Notes: generated by a model not told the origin, from the sequence alone. A stretch of 64,000 nucleotides of DNA from SIG588 sp045591985 (GCA_045591985.1 JAZNTV010000035.1:1-64000); one strand, 5' to 3'; shown: positions 43,202 through 51,440, counted from the first letter of the stretch. Made by a program: numbers and translations.

Positions 43202-44101
43202 TTACACCTGCTCGCTACCCTCGGTTTTCAGGTAACGACTCATCGAGATCACACTGCCCAGCACACCCGTGAGGAACCCTGCCGCAAGGAAGCCCACCAA
43301 CAGAACGAGCCACACATGGGAAAAGTTCACAAGACCTAGCATCGGGCCGAAGGTGAAATTCTCAGACAGTTTTTCATATACATAATACATCAGCCCGTAG
43401 GCAATACCGCCCGACGCGAGACCCATTACCATGCCTTCCACCGCAAAGGGGAAACGGATAAAGGCGTCGGTGGCACCCACCGATTTCATAATGTAGATCT
43501 CCAGACGACGACTGTACACGGTCAGTTTGATGGTGTTCGAAATGATGAACAGCGACACCAGCAACAACACCGCAATGATCCACCCGCCGATGGTGAGGAT
43601 CACCTGGCGCAGACGCGTCAATGTGGCGGCCAGATCACCGCTGTAGCTCACCGACTCGATCTCGGGCAGCGCTTCTACCTGTTGTAATGTCGTTTCGAAC
43701 AACGCCAGATCGTCAAAGGTAATGATGTAACTGTGTTGCAACGGATTGTTCTCCCCCTGCAAACTTTCAAACAACGATTCCGGCAACGAATCCTGCAAGC
43801 GATCGAGCGTGGCGTCGCGTGACAGGAATTCCACCCCGAGCACGTTATGAATCTTCTCGAGTTCGCCCTTCAGCGCAACCGTATCTTCGTCCGACACCGA
43901 ATCGTCCACAAACGCGACCACCACATTTTGCTCGTATACCCAGTTGAAAATGTGGTCGATGTTTACGAAGGTGAGGTAGGCACCGCCCGTAAGCAACAGG
44001 CAAGAGATCAACACGCCGATGGACGCCGCCGCCATAAAACGGTTTTGCCACAGGTTACGAAACCCTTCGCGCAGCAGATATTGAAAACTGCTCCATCTCA
44101 C
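43202..44101 (-). CDS. ftsX: Cell division ABC transporter permease FtsX
   Basis: 299 residues with four transmembrane segments: one near 24-45, three at the C-terminal half (LTIGGWIIAVLLLVSLFIIS and two more), and a 110-residue extracytoplasmic loop between the first two. The SRRLEIYIMKSVGATDAFIRFPF segment is the conserved FtsX coupling region. ATG 44099-44101 overlaps the ftsE stop by ATGA, so FtsE and FtsX are coupled. Partner of the M23 hydrolase encoded next. Confidence 0.94.
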   Translation of the reverse strand: MRWSSFQYLLREGFRNLWQNRFMAAASIGVLISCLLLTGGAYLTFVNIDHIFNWVYEQNVVVAFVDDSVSDEDTVALKGELEKIHNVLGVEFLSRDATLDRLQDSLPESLFESLQGENNPLQHSYIITFDDLALFETTLQQVEALPEIESVSYSGDLAATLTRLRQVILTIGGWIIAVLLLVSLFIISNTIKLTVYSRRLEIYIMKSVGATDAFIRFPFAVEGMVMGLASGGIAYGLMYYVYEKLSENFTFGPMLGLVNFSHVWLVLLVGFLAAGFLTGVLGSVISMSRYLKTEGSEQV

Positions 44102-44778
44102 AGCGACTCACCTCCGTTCAGCGTATCCGAAACTACCGTACCGTCTTTGATGGTGATAACGCGGTGATGGAATTCGCTCACCAGATTATGTTCATGCGTG
44201 ACCATCAGCACCGTCGTGCCGAGCGCATTGATCTCGGACAACAGTTGCACGATCTCATACGACATTTCGGGGTCCACGTTACCGGTCGGTTCGTCCGCAA
44301 TGATCATCGCAGGATTGTTCGCGAGCGCACGCGCAAGACTTACACGCTGTTGCTCACCGCCCGACAATTCCGAAGGGAAACTGCGCATTTTATCCTGCAG
44401 ACCCACCAGTTGCAATACATACGGCACACGACGACGGATCTCGCGGCGAGGCGCACCCGTCACACGCATGGCAAACGCCACGTTGTCGAACACGTTCATT
44501 TTGGGGATCAAGCGGAAATCTTGAAACACAATGCCCATTGTGCGCCGATAAAACGGCACACGACGACGCTTCATACGGTTCAGATCGTAACCGTTGACGA
44601 TCACTTCGCCCGCATTAGCGACCTCTTCCCGCATGATCAGTTTCAAAAAGGTGCTTTTGCCCGCGCCCGAGGCACCGACAATAAATACGAACTCGCCTTT
44701 ATCAATGTGTATATTCACATCACGCAGCGCTTTGATGCCGCTGTCGTAGGTTTTGTGAACTCCGCGGAACTCAATCAA
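44098..44778 (-). CDS. ftsE: Cell division ATP-binding protein FtsE
   Basis: 226 residues, ABC ATPase: FRGVHKTYDSGIKALRDVN, Walker A GASGAGKST, Q-loop VFQDFRLIPKMNVFDNVAF (typical FtsE), signature LSGGEQQRVSLARAL, Walker B IIADEPTGNVDP and H-loop VTHEHNLV. The start is TTG 44776-44778, preceded by GGAAGG; the longer frame to 44928 is not homologous. It powers FtsX to control peptidoglycan hydrolysis at division or elongation. Confidence 0.94.
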   Translation of the reverse strand: MIEFRGVHKTYDSGIKALRDVNIHIDKGEFVFIVGASGAGKSTFLKLIMREEVANAGEVIVNGYDLNRMKRRRVPFYRRTMGIVFQDFRLIPKMNVFDNVAFAMRVTGAPRREIRRRVPYVLQLVGLQDKMRSFPSELSGGEQQRVSLARALANNPAMIIADEPTGNVDPEMSYEIVQLLSEINALGTTVLMVTHEHNLVSEFHHRVITIKDGTVVSDTLNGGESL

Positions 44779-44841
44779 AGGATACCCTTCCTTTCCAAAA
44801 ATAACCGTCGTTTTCCGGCGAATGCCGAAAAACGTACTCCC

Positions 44842-44870
44842 ATAGTACCATACACGCCCCGTCGAAACAA
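44842..44870 (-). promoter_or_regulatory. Sigma-A promoter of the ftsE operon
   Basis: Minus strand: TTGTTT (44865-44870), 17-bp spacer, TACTAT (44842-44847), about 60 nt before the ftsE TTG. Confidence 0.6.
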
Positions 44871-44926
44871 GCGGAAATGTCTTCCGTTTCGAAGGGAACC
44901 CGTCGTAAACCGTCGGTTCAACCTGC

Positions 44927-44963
44927 AAAAAGTTCGCCGCCGTTCAGCGATCGAAGGGCGGCG
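44927..44963 (-). terminator. Terminator after the CdaR-like gene
   Basis: CGCCGCC (44935-44941) pairs with GGCGGCG (44957-44963); ACTTTTTGC follows on the minus strand. A 7-bp stem with 15-nt loop just past the stop. Confidence 0.6.
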
Positions 44964-44970
44964 CGCTTTT

Positions 44971-46056
44971 TTAGTATTTCACAGGATTGGCAGTCAAGTA
45001 TTTCTTGACCATCAACGCCACTTTAAACACGATGGCGTCATCAAATTCACGCAGATCCAGACCCGTCAAACGCTTGATCTTCTCAAGACGGTACACCAAC
45101 GTATTGCGGTGTACGAACAGTTTGCGGGATGTCTCGGACACGTTCAGATTGTTCTCGAAGAAGCGTTGAATGGTAAACAGCGTTTCCTGGTCGAGCGATG
45201 CCACCGAGCCGCGCTTGAACACCTCGCGCATAAACATTTCACACAAGGTCGTCGGCAACTGATAGATCAGGCGGGCAATGCCCAGATTGTCGTAACTGAC
45301 AATGGTCTTTTCGGTGTCGAACACCTTACCCACTTCAAGCGCCACCTGCGCCTCTTTGAACGAGTGTGCGAGATCTTTGATTCCCTCCACCACGGTACCG
45401 ATACCGATATACGAGTGGGTGTAGAACTCGCTGCTGAGCGTATCCACAATGGAACGCGCAAGTTTTTCAAGGTCACGACTGTCAATACCGCTGCGAATTT
45501 CTTTGATAAGCGCAATGTCCGTTTCGTTGATGTTGACCACAAAATCCTTCGTCTTATCGGGGAACAGATTCTGGACCACGTCAAACGCCGAAATGTCCGT
45601 CGTGTTGGTGATACGGATCAGGAGCACTGCACGGCTGACATCGCTGTTAAAGCGCAATTCACGCGCCTTCAGATAAATGTCGCCGGGCAAAATGTTGTCG
45701 AGAATCACGTTTTTCACAAAGTTGCTGCGATCGTATTTCTCATCGTAATACTGCTTGATATTCTGAAGCGACACGGCAAGCAGCGCGGCATAACGCGCGG
45801 CTTCGTCGTCGTCCCCTTCCACAAACAATACGTATTCGCAATGCGGGCGGGAGCCAAACGCCTTGTATGTGCAGCCTTCAACGGCAAACGCATCCGGCGT
45901 GGTAAACGCCTCGGCCGAGATCGCGGTAACAGCCTCACCCACGCGGGCAAGATCACTGCAGGCGATCACGGTCATCGTCTCGTCGATGACACCGATGTTG
46001 CGGCCCGCGGCCTCCCACATCTGATGAACAACACCCTGGAACAAGCGGTTAGACAT
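44971..46056 (-). CDS. CdaR/PucR-family transcriptional regulator
   Basis: 361 residues. Start ATG 46054-46056 after GAGGAG; the open frame upstream lies in the leader RNA. The N-terminal half is a putative ligand-sensing region (SNRLFQGVVHQMWEAAGRNIG, VIACSDLARVGEAV), the middle a GGDEF-like CdaR domain (SYIGIGTVVEGIKDLAHSFKEAQVAL), and the C-terminus a PucR helix-turn-helix (FFENNLNVSETSRKLFVHRNTLVYRLEKIK) followed by LTGLDLREFDDAIVFKVAL. CdaR regulators usually respond to sugar acids or amino acids, but no catabolic genes flank it here. Transcription starts near 46223 and reads a structured leader. Confidence 0.88.
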   Translation of the reverse strand: MSNRLFQGVVHQMWEAAGRNIGVIDETMTVIACSDLARVGEAVTAISAEAFTTPDAFAVEGCTYKAFGSRPHCEYVLFVEGDDDEAARYAALLAVSLQNIKQYYDEKYDRSNFVKNVILDNILPGDIYLKARELRFNSDVSRAVLLIRITNTTDISAFDVVQNLFPDKTKDFVVNINETDIALIKEIRSGIDSRDLEKLARSIVDTLSSEFYTHSYIGIGTVVEGIKDLAHSFKEAQVALEVGKVFDTEKTIVSYDNLGIARLIYQLPTTLCEMFMREVFKRGSVASLDQETLFTIQRFFENNLNVSETSRKLFVHRNTLVYRLEKIKRLTGLDLREFDDAIVFKVALMVKKYLTANPVKY

Positions 46057-46223
46057 AACGATTCTCCTCACTTTTATATAGAGTCGGACGGTCACTCACA
46101 GGCGCCGGGCGGCATCGGTCGGTCCCGACCGTCTCTCCACCGTATGTGCGCTACCGGAGTGCCCGCTCTCCCTGGCCCTTCCCCTCTGGGACAGCGAGCA
46201 TACACTTCGCCTTTTTAGCCATT
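46057..46223 (-). promoter_or_regulatory. Structured 5' leader RNA candidate ahead of the CdaR-like gene
   Basis: About 165 nt between the predicted start and the ATG. Visible pairings on the minus-strand RNA: GCUCGCUGUCCC with GGGAGAGCGGGC (46188-46199 with 46161-46172), enclosed by GUAUG/CAUAC (46199-46203 with 46142-46146); CGGUC/GACCG (46116-46131); and a competing long-range GACGGUC/GACCGUC (46127-46133 with 46087-46093). The alternatives are mutually exclusive. No known riboswitch consensus was recognised and no intrinsic terminator lies in it. Confidence 0.45.
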
Positions 46224-46229
46224 ATCTAT

Positions 46230-46258
46230 ATAATACACAATTCGCAGGAATTTTTCAA
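46230..46258 (-). promoter_or_regulatory. Sigma-A promoter of the CdaR-like gene
   Basis: Minus strand: TTGAAA (46253-46258), 17-bp spacer, TATTAT (46230-46235), start near 46223. Confidence 0.75.
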
Positions 46259-46407
46259 GGCAAAACGGCAAAAAAATCGAAAATTTTTTCACTTTTTTCG
46301 GCGTTTTAACAATTTGTTTGCATTTTTCGGCCGTTTTACCCACCGTTTACCACACTCACCTCCTCCGTCTTTTCTCCCCTTTTACCGCTTCTCGTCCCGT
46401 TGAGCTC

Positions 46408-46462
46408 GCGACTACACTCGTAGTCGCAAACCCATTCTACACCCGTAGTCACAATTTGTCAA
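46408..46462 (-). promoter_or_regulatory. Strong promoter with two BlaI/MecI/CopY-like operator dyads, no recognisable gene attached
   Basis: Minus strand: TTGACA (46457-46462), exact 17-bp spacer, TAGAAT (46434-46439). Dyad 1 (CTAC-N4-GTAG, 46437-46448) overlaps the -10, and dyad 2 (GCGACTAC-N4-GTAGTCGC, 46408-46427) covers the expected start; centres are 25 bp apart. Both contain TACAnnCGTA, one base from the TACAnnTGTA half-site pattern of MecI/BlaI/CopY repressors. Downstream lies GGAGGAGG and a seven-codon GTG frame (46336-46359), then nothing coding before the CdaR promoter. Confidence 0.5.
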
Positions 46463-46524
46463 GAGGAACTTGTCTGTTTTTAAGATTCCGCTTGTCTCGT
46501 GTTGATTTTCCCGGATGAGCGAAC

Positions 46525-46565
46525 AAAAAAACACTCTGTTGTCGAAAAATCAACAACAGAGTGTT
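46525..46565 (-). terminator. Intrinsic terminator of the lipoprotein gene
   Basis: 13-bp perfect stem AACACTCTGTTGT/ACAACAGAGTGTT (46530-46542 with 46553-46565), followed on minus by seven T residues; 17 bp past the stop at 46582. Confidence 0.88.
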
Positions 46566-46581
46566 TCACACGTTGCAATAC

Positions 46582-47268
46582 TTATTCAACCGTGAAGCAA
46601 TCCAACAGATCCGCTATCGTATCCGTCTGCAAGCAACCGACGGTAACCGTCGCCAGATAGTTGCCTTTCTTGAAGGAAAAGATGGTCGCGTAGAAAGCAA
46701 CACCGCTGATTTCGGAAGTCAGCTGCATGCCGTCGAAGCTCTTGCCATCCACCGTCACCTTTTTGTATTCCACAACGGTATTGGTAAAGCCCATATTCTC
46801 GTAGGTGGAAATAAGTGCGCTCTTTTGTGCCTCCATCGTCGCCTTGATGTCCATCGTCGCGATCTGCAGTGCACTGAACTTTTCAAGGTTGATATTGGCA
46901 CTGCTGCCGTTCGTCGGATCCGAAGCGTTCATATCGTAAACGATATTCGCTTCTTTCAACTGCTCCGCCAGCTCTTCACCGTAATATTCTTCCGTGATCT
47001 GGTTGAGTTCACGGATCTCTTCGTCGGTAGAGAACACCCAACCTTCGGGTGCCGTGAAGGTCAGCCCCAAAAAGTCGCTCTTGTAGACACTGCCGGTAGC
47101 GCTGCCAAGCGAAAACTCTTCCTCCTCGCTCGGTACCGTCGTCGTTGTTCCGGTTTCTCCGCCTTGGATGATGTCACCGCGTACATCCTCCCCGTCGTCG
47201 CCGCCGACACACCCGCAAAGGCTGACAAGCATCGCCACCGCCAACAACATACATAACCATTTCTTCAT
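46582..47268 (-). CDS. Lipoprotein of unknown function
   Basis: 228 residues. Lipoprotein signal peptide KKWLCMLLAVAMLVSLCGC with the acceptor Cys in LCGC near residue 20. An acidic, Thr-containing linker (GGDDGEDVRGD ... GTTTTVPSEEEE) leads to a compact domain with FLGLTFTAPEGWVFSTDEEI, which resembles the PsbP/DUF1795-like fold seen in other clostridial lipoproteins. It would sit on the outer face of the membrane. AGGAGGGG precedes the ATG. Single-gene unit between its terminator and an XRE gene; role unknown. Confidence 0.75.
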   Translation of the reverse strand: MKKWLCMLLAVAMLVSLCGCVGGDDGEDVRGDIIQGGETGTTTTVPSEEEEFSLGSATGSVYKSDFLGLTFTAPEGWVFSTDEEIRELNQITEEYYGEELAEQLKEANIVYDMNASDPTNGSSANINLEKFSALQIATMDIKATMEAQKSALISTYENMGFTNTVVEYKKVTVDGKSFDGMQLTSEISGVAFYATIFSFKKGNYLATVTVGCLQTDTIADLLDCFTVE

Positions 47269-47418
47269 GATAACCCCTCCTCATTTTTTCGTTATGATAC
47301 CACTTTCAGCGACGGTTTGTAAGTAGTTTTGACATTTTTTCTTAACATTTTTTAACATTCCCCGCGCTCCCGAACGAGCGACAAACCGTTCGCCGCTTTT
47401 GTCAAAGAGCGATGCCGC

Positions 47419-47769
47419 TTATTCTCTATTCACCTTCAAAGATTTCGCTGTCGCTTTTACCACGTCGGATACCACCCGTGCTTCACGCGGTGTGCATCCT
47501 TGCATTACCGTCGCAATCTCGTCAAGCGCCCGACTTCCGCTGTAATCCGCGCCGTCACTCAGCAGATCATCCGTCCTCACCGATAAAGTGGCGGCAATAT
47601 CCACCAACACCGGCAAGCTGAGCTTGGTGTTTCCCGTTTCGATATGGCTCATGTGGGTGGTGGAGATGTTCACACGCTCCGCCAACTGCTCTTGTGACAA
47701 CCCATGCGCCCGCCGTGCCGCGCGTATTCTCTGTCCGATTGCGTAATAATCCACAAAACCACCGCCCAT
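47419..47769 (-). CDS. XRE-family transcriptional regulator
   Basis: 116 residues. HTH_3 domain: YYAIGQRIRAARRAHGLSQ, EQLAERVNISTTHMSHIETG, then LPVLVDIAATLSVRTDDLL, with a C-terminal helical extension of 40 residues. ATG 47769 lacks a clear binding site; GTG 47754 with GGTGG nearby is an alternative start. Divergent from the dockerin/solute-binding gene, with overlapping promoters in the 110-bp gap, so control of that gene is plausible. Confidence 0.85.
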   Translation of the reverse strand: MGGGFVDYYAIGQRIRAARRAHGLSQEQLAERVNISTTHMSHIETGNTKLSLPVLVDIAATLSVRTDDLLSDGADYSGSRALDEIATVMQGCTPREARVVSDVVKATAKSLKVNRE

Positions 47770-47784
47770 TCAGTAAAATTACAC

Positions 47785-47817
47785 TTGAATTATATAGGCA
47801 TTTGTGTTATAATAAAA
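47785..47817. promoter_or_regulatory. Overlapping divergent promoters between XRE gene and dockerin/SBP gene
   Basis: Plus: TTGAAT (47785-47790), 17-bp spacer, TATAAT (47808-47813). Minus: TATAAT (47789-47794) with weak TTTTAT (47812-47817) at 17 bp. The two share sequence, so a regulator bound here would affect both. Confidence 0.65.
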
Positions 47818-47879
47818 CAAACTGTTTAGACTATTTTATGCTCATACAGTTAATTTATCGTTGAAAAGGCGTGGTCACA

Positions 47880-49463
47880 TTGAAAATCATTCGCAAATCA
47901 CTGGCACTTGTCCTATCAGCCTTGCTGTTAACAGGATTGTCCACCGTGCGCGTGGCCACATTGGCGGGCGGCAGCACACTCGGCGACGTGGATGGAAACA
48001 GCAAAATCAACTCCACGGATGCCCGTCTGGTATTGCAATACGTCGTCAAGTCAATCGATGGCAGTACCCTGCATGCCGATGTCGCCGATGTAGATCAAAG
48101 CGGCAAGGTAGATTCCACCGATGCCCGTCTGATTTTGCAATATGCAGTGAAAAAGATCGACAAGTTCCCCAAACCCGAAGTGCCGACGGATCTTAACGGG
48201 TATGAATTTACCGTTCTGTGCAGTGATGGTGCAGACAAGTGGAACCGGGAAACATCCGGCACTTCCTATGCCGATGCCTGGGTACAGCTGATAGACGAGG
48301 TAGAATCTCTCTACAATTGCGAAATCACAGCAACTGCTGTGGCTTGGCAGGATATGTTCAACGTGCTGCAGCCCGAAATCGCTGCCGGCGGCAAATGTGC
48401 AGATCTCATCATCGCACCGGAGCATGCCTACGGCAGTTTCATTGGTGCAAATCTGATGATAGATCTGAACCGACTGGACGTGAATTGGGATAACGAGTGG
48501 TGGAACCGTAGTGTACGCGAAACCTCCTCCATTGGCGGCAAAACCTATGCCGCCTCCGGCCCCTTCACCTCTGACACCGGTAACACGTGGGTCACATATG
48601 TCAACCGTGCGATCTGGGATCAGAACGGTTTTGAAGATCCCTACGATCTGGTGGACAGCGGCAAGTGGACCTACGACAAGTTCCGTGAATATGCCATCGC
48701 GGCGGCAAAGGACAACGACGGTAGCGGTAAACTGGATTCTTCCGAAGACGTGTACGGCGTTATCGCGGCAAACGACGCCTTCTGCGATGCATGGTTCCTG
48801 TCGATGGGCGGCCACTTCTTCAAGACAGACGGCAACGGCAAAGTCGCGCTTGCTTGTAACACCGACCGCACCTTCGAGATCGTGGAAAAGATGTACAACA
48901 TGATCCGGAAGGATGACGTGTACGGCTTCCTCGGTTTGGGTGAAGAGGAACATGTGCAACAGTTCACCTCGGGCGGGGCGCTGTTCTATTGTTATTCTGT
49001 CGGCAAGGACGGTCTGCAGAATATGGAAGATGATTGGTTCATTCTGCCAATGCCGAAATTTAACGAAGCGCAGGAAGACTACCTTTCGGGCGTAAACCAC
49101 CATGCATCGGTATTCGGCGTGACCAATACCAACGAAAATCTGCGCGAGGTCTCGATCATTTTGGAGGCCTTGGGCAAGCACTCCACCATCTTAGAAGATA
49201 TCTATTGGCCTAACTACGTGGAAACCTACTGGCGCGATACCGAATCCACGCGCATTATGAACGACTATGTGGTAGGTCACGGTCAGCACGACTTGGCGTT
49301 GGTTATGCAGCGTTGCGGTTCGGCCTTCCATGCTCCGCGCTATCGCCTGTTCAACACGGTGTTCTTCGGCAATTCCGATCCCGACTTTGCCTCTTACATT
49401 GAAGTGGTGGAAGATGCCATTGAATTACAGATTAACGATTACTTTGGAGATATCAATACCTAA
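47880..49463 (+). CDS. Secreted protein with N-terminal dockerin fused to an extracellular solute-binding-like domain
   Basis: 527 residues from TTG 47880 (AAAGG upstream; the GTG at 47871 is too near it). Signal peptide IIRKSLALVLSALLLTGLST without a lipobox Cys. Residues about 33-95 are a complete dockerin (LGDVDGNSKINSTDARL and ADVDQSGKVDSTDARL, each followed by a helix with LQY-V-K). The remaining 430 residues resemble family-1 extracellular solute-binding proteins: YADAWVQLIDEVESLYNCEI, AGGKCADLIIAPEHA, GKTYAASGPFTSDTGNTWVTYVN. No ABC permease or ATPase is near, and the missing lipid anchor fits docking on a scaffold instead of the membrane. The ligand is unknown. Confidence 0.8.
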   Translation: MKIIRKSLALVLSALLLTGLSTVRVATLAGGSTLGDVDGNSKINSTDARLVLQYVVKSIDGSTLHADVADVDQSGKVDSTDARLILQYAVKKIDKFPKPEVPTDLNGYEFTVLCSDGADKWNRETSGTSYADAWVQLIDEVESLYNCEITATAVAWQDMFNVLQPEIAAGGKCADLIIAPEHAYGSFIGANLMIDLNRLDVNWDNEWWNRSVRETSSIGGKTYAASGPFTSDTGNTWVTYVNRAIWDQNGFEDPYDLVDSGKWTYDKFREYAIAAAKDNDGSGKLDSSEDVYGVIAANDAFCDAWFLSMGGHFFKTDGNGKVALACNTDRTFEIVEKMYNMIRKDDVYGFLGLGEEEHVQQFTSGGALFYCYSVGKDGLQNMEDDWFILPMPKFNEAQEDYLSGVNHHASVFGVTNTNENLREVSIILEALGKHSTILEDIYWPNYVETYWRDTESTRIMNDYVVGHGQHDLALVMQRCGSAFHAPRYRLFNTVFFGNSDPDFASYIEVVEDAIELQINDYFGDINT

Positions 49464-49502
49464 CGGATACTGATCAATATATCGAAAGGACGTAAATTAG
49501 TT

Positions 49503-51164
49503 ATGAAACGAACGCTATCCTTGCTGCTGATTATTTTTGTACTACTATCTTTTTCCGGATGTTTAGACCAAAATGACGTAAGCAACGAGCTTTCATGTTT
49601 AGACCAAAACGACACAAGCAACGAGCTTTCGAGAGGGACAGTAGAACTCCTGCAAGTCACTCCTCCCGACACCTCATTATCCACACCGCTTTCAGCAGAA
49701 GAAACTTCCAACTTTCCCAATCTTACAGTGGAAGAAAAACTGACGTGGAAGAAATCTGCACGCGGTCGATACGATTCTGTTGATGCGTATATATCCACAT
49801 TAACCCGATACGAAACCGTCGGTTCATTAACCTTGTTTGTTGATGAAGAACTGGCCGATATCGCCATACACGACGCCAACACCGACACCTATCTTTTTTC
49901 CGCTCCGTATAATTATCGGCTCTATGATCGTTCAAAAACGGATTACTTCCCGTTGGTTGAGTTGCAGTATAGTGACCACAATGGTAATTCAAGCACATTG
50001 GACACCTATGCGGCCGCCGTGAACTATACCGTGTACGCCGATCCCGACTCGATCGACAACATCCAGTATTGGGCGGAAAAGATCGACGGCGGCGTGCGCA
50101 TGAATTTCCAAATCGGTTCCAAGGAACCGGAAACCCTGCTTCCGTATGCAGCCGAAGTGGAAAACTTCAATGCGAAGGTGTTGAATCCGCTGAAAGAAAA
50201 GGCGGATGCGGGCAACGAGGCGGCCGAAGAGGCGTATACCAAACTGATCGCGTTCTATAGTCGTGGCAAAGTGTTTTCCTACGATGAACTGTCCACCTCC
50301 TTGAATCAGAGCATTTCGATGGAATTCCCCGGCATCAAGGAACACGATTTCTACATTTTGCGTACCAGCAACCTGTATAACCGTGATAAGCTGATCCTTT
50401 CGGATTACATCCGTATGAGCGGATTATACACGCAAGCAGATTTTGAACGCGATTGTGAACTGTCCGGTTTCCGTTCCCAACAAAAAACCTTTCCATGTTT
50501 TTCACTTAATGTAGAAATCACACTGGAAAGCAATGCGGTTCACATTCGTGTTCCCCAAACCGATTATGATACTGCCAGTTATACTTTGGATGATTTTACG
50601 ACATTACCGTATTTCGGAAGCAGCACCTTCTCAGGCCGCACAGCAGATTTTGTTTCAGATAACAATTGCGTAGAGGTGGTACGGCACGACGGCTCCGTTC
50701 CTCAAACACAAGCAACCACAAGCGGAACCAACAGCGCAACCGAGACAGAGCCCCCGCAGCAGACCACGACCACGACCACGGCACCGGCAACCGCTTCTAC
50801 ATGGCACCAAACATTAACGGACGGATATTGGGAAAACATGATCCAATGTCGCAAGATCTATCAGTTCTTTGAAGACGGAACCGCAATCGAATATGATATA
50901 GAACCGTCAAATCCTCTAACCAAAGAAAATTTGATTTTTTCAAGAGATTGGCGTTATACGATTGATGGCGACTTCCTGCATATGCACTCGGGCGATTGGA
51001 CAGTCAATTTGCAATGGGTCAACAAAACCGAACCCTATGAATGGGATCGCGGGATAGAACACAATCTGCCAAGCGGTGAAAGTTTCTTTTACGAAACCGA
51101 CTGGGAGGAAAAAGAATTTCTTCTCGACAACGCCATGTATCTGGTCAGAGTGAAAAACAAGTAG
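49503..51164 (+). CDS. Lipoprotein, DUF5696-like N-terminal region with Thr-rich linker and C-terminal beta domain
   Basis: 553 residues. Signal peptide KRTLSLLLIIFVLLSFSGC with lipobox Cys at residue 20. A 12-residue duplication (CLDQNDVSNELS/CLDQNDTSNELS) follows immediately. The main body (RYETVGSLTLFVDEELADIAI, ADPDSIDNIQYWAEKIDGGVRMNFQIG) recalls DUF5696 proteins, which often accompany sugar-uptake genes. A Thr/Pro linker with a TTTTTT run near residue 420 precedes a C-terminal domain (YWENMIQCRKIYQFFEDGTA). 39 bp after the dockerin/SBP gene, likely co-transcribed. The DUF assignment is tentative. Confidence 0.6.
   Translation: MKRTLSLLLIIFVLLSFSGCLDQNDVSNELSCLDQNDTSNELSRGTVELLQVTPPDTSLSTPLSAEETSNFPNLTVEEKLTWKKSARGRYDSVDAYISTLTRYETVGSLTLFVDEELADIAIHDANTDTYLFSAPYNYRLYDRSKTDYFPLVELQYSDHNGNSSTLDTYAAAVNYTVYADPDSIDNIQYWAEKIDGGVRMNFQIGSKEPETLLPYAAEVENFNAKVLNPLKEKADAGNEAAEEAYTKLIAFYSRGKVFSYDELSTSLNQSISMEFPGIKEHDFYILRTSNLYNRDKLILSDYIRMSGLYTQADFERDCELSGFRSQQKTFPCFSLNVEITLESNAVHIRVPQTDYDTASYTLDDFTTLPYFGSSTFSGRTADFVSDNNCVEVVRHDGSVPQTQATTSGTNSATETEPPQQTTTTTTAPATASTWHQTLTDGYWENMIQCRKIYQFFEDGTAIEYDIEPSNPLTKENLIFSRDWRYTIDGDFLHMHSGDWTVNLQWVNKTEPYEWDRGIEHNLPSGESFFYETDWEEKEFLLDNAMYLVRVKNK
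49560..49631 (+). repeat. 36-bp tandem duplication copying the lipobox cysteine region
   Basis: Units 49560-49595 and 49596-49631 agree at 32 of 36 bases and encode CLDQND-x-SNELS twice. Three of four differences are third-position or conservative, so the copy has been kept in frame. Confidence 0.85.
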
Positions 51165-51218
51165 ACGGAGACTTTCTTCACGGCATTGAGGAAGTCAGAC
51201 GACAAAAAGTCCGACTTT

Positions 51219-51247
51219 GAGGCGCACTTCGCAAGGAAGTGCGCCTC
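51219..51247 (+). terminator. Terminator candidate after the lipoprotein gene
   Basis: 12-bp perfect stem GAGGCGCACTTC/GAAGTGCGCCTC with a 5-nt loop, about 55 bp past the stop. The following CGTTATTAC is only weakly T-rich. Confidence 0.45.
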
Positions 51248-51370
51248 CGTTATTACGCCTTGCGGCGAGTGGTATTGCTTCGCGGCAATAGTATGTTTCT
51301 CATAGTTATATTTTCCTTCGGACAGTTAAAGCAAAAATATCACAGCAATCGACCGTTTGCCATATCACTT

Positions 51371-51408
51371 TAGGGTGAGCAGTCAAATCCGAATCCCCCT
51401 CAAAGCGT
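51371..51408 (+). repeat. Dispersed TAGGGTGAGCAGTCAA repeat, solo copy
   Basis: Agrees with the left end of the 14643 element over about 37 bases at 31 positions, both ending CCTCAAAGCG. It lies in the 336-bp gap between converging genes (51165-51500), which otherwise holds two hairpins and no gene. Confidence 0.6.
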
Positions 51409-51440
51409 CGAAATATCCCGCCGCAAATTCTCCAAAAACG

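Noticed and set aside
46081..46140. ZTP (pfl) riboswitch in the CdaR leader
   Set aside because: A GCCGCC-like stretch is present, but the other conserved blocks of the motif are missing and the gene downstream is not a folate or purine gene.
44164..46218. 684-codon plus-strand frame opposite ftsE and the CdaR-like gene
   Set aside because: Antisense shadow spanning two minus-strand genes plus the leader; no domain or start signal.
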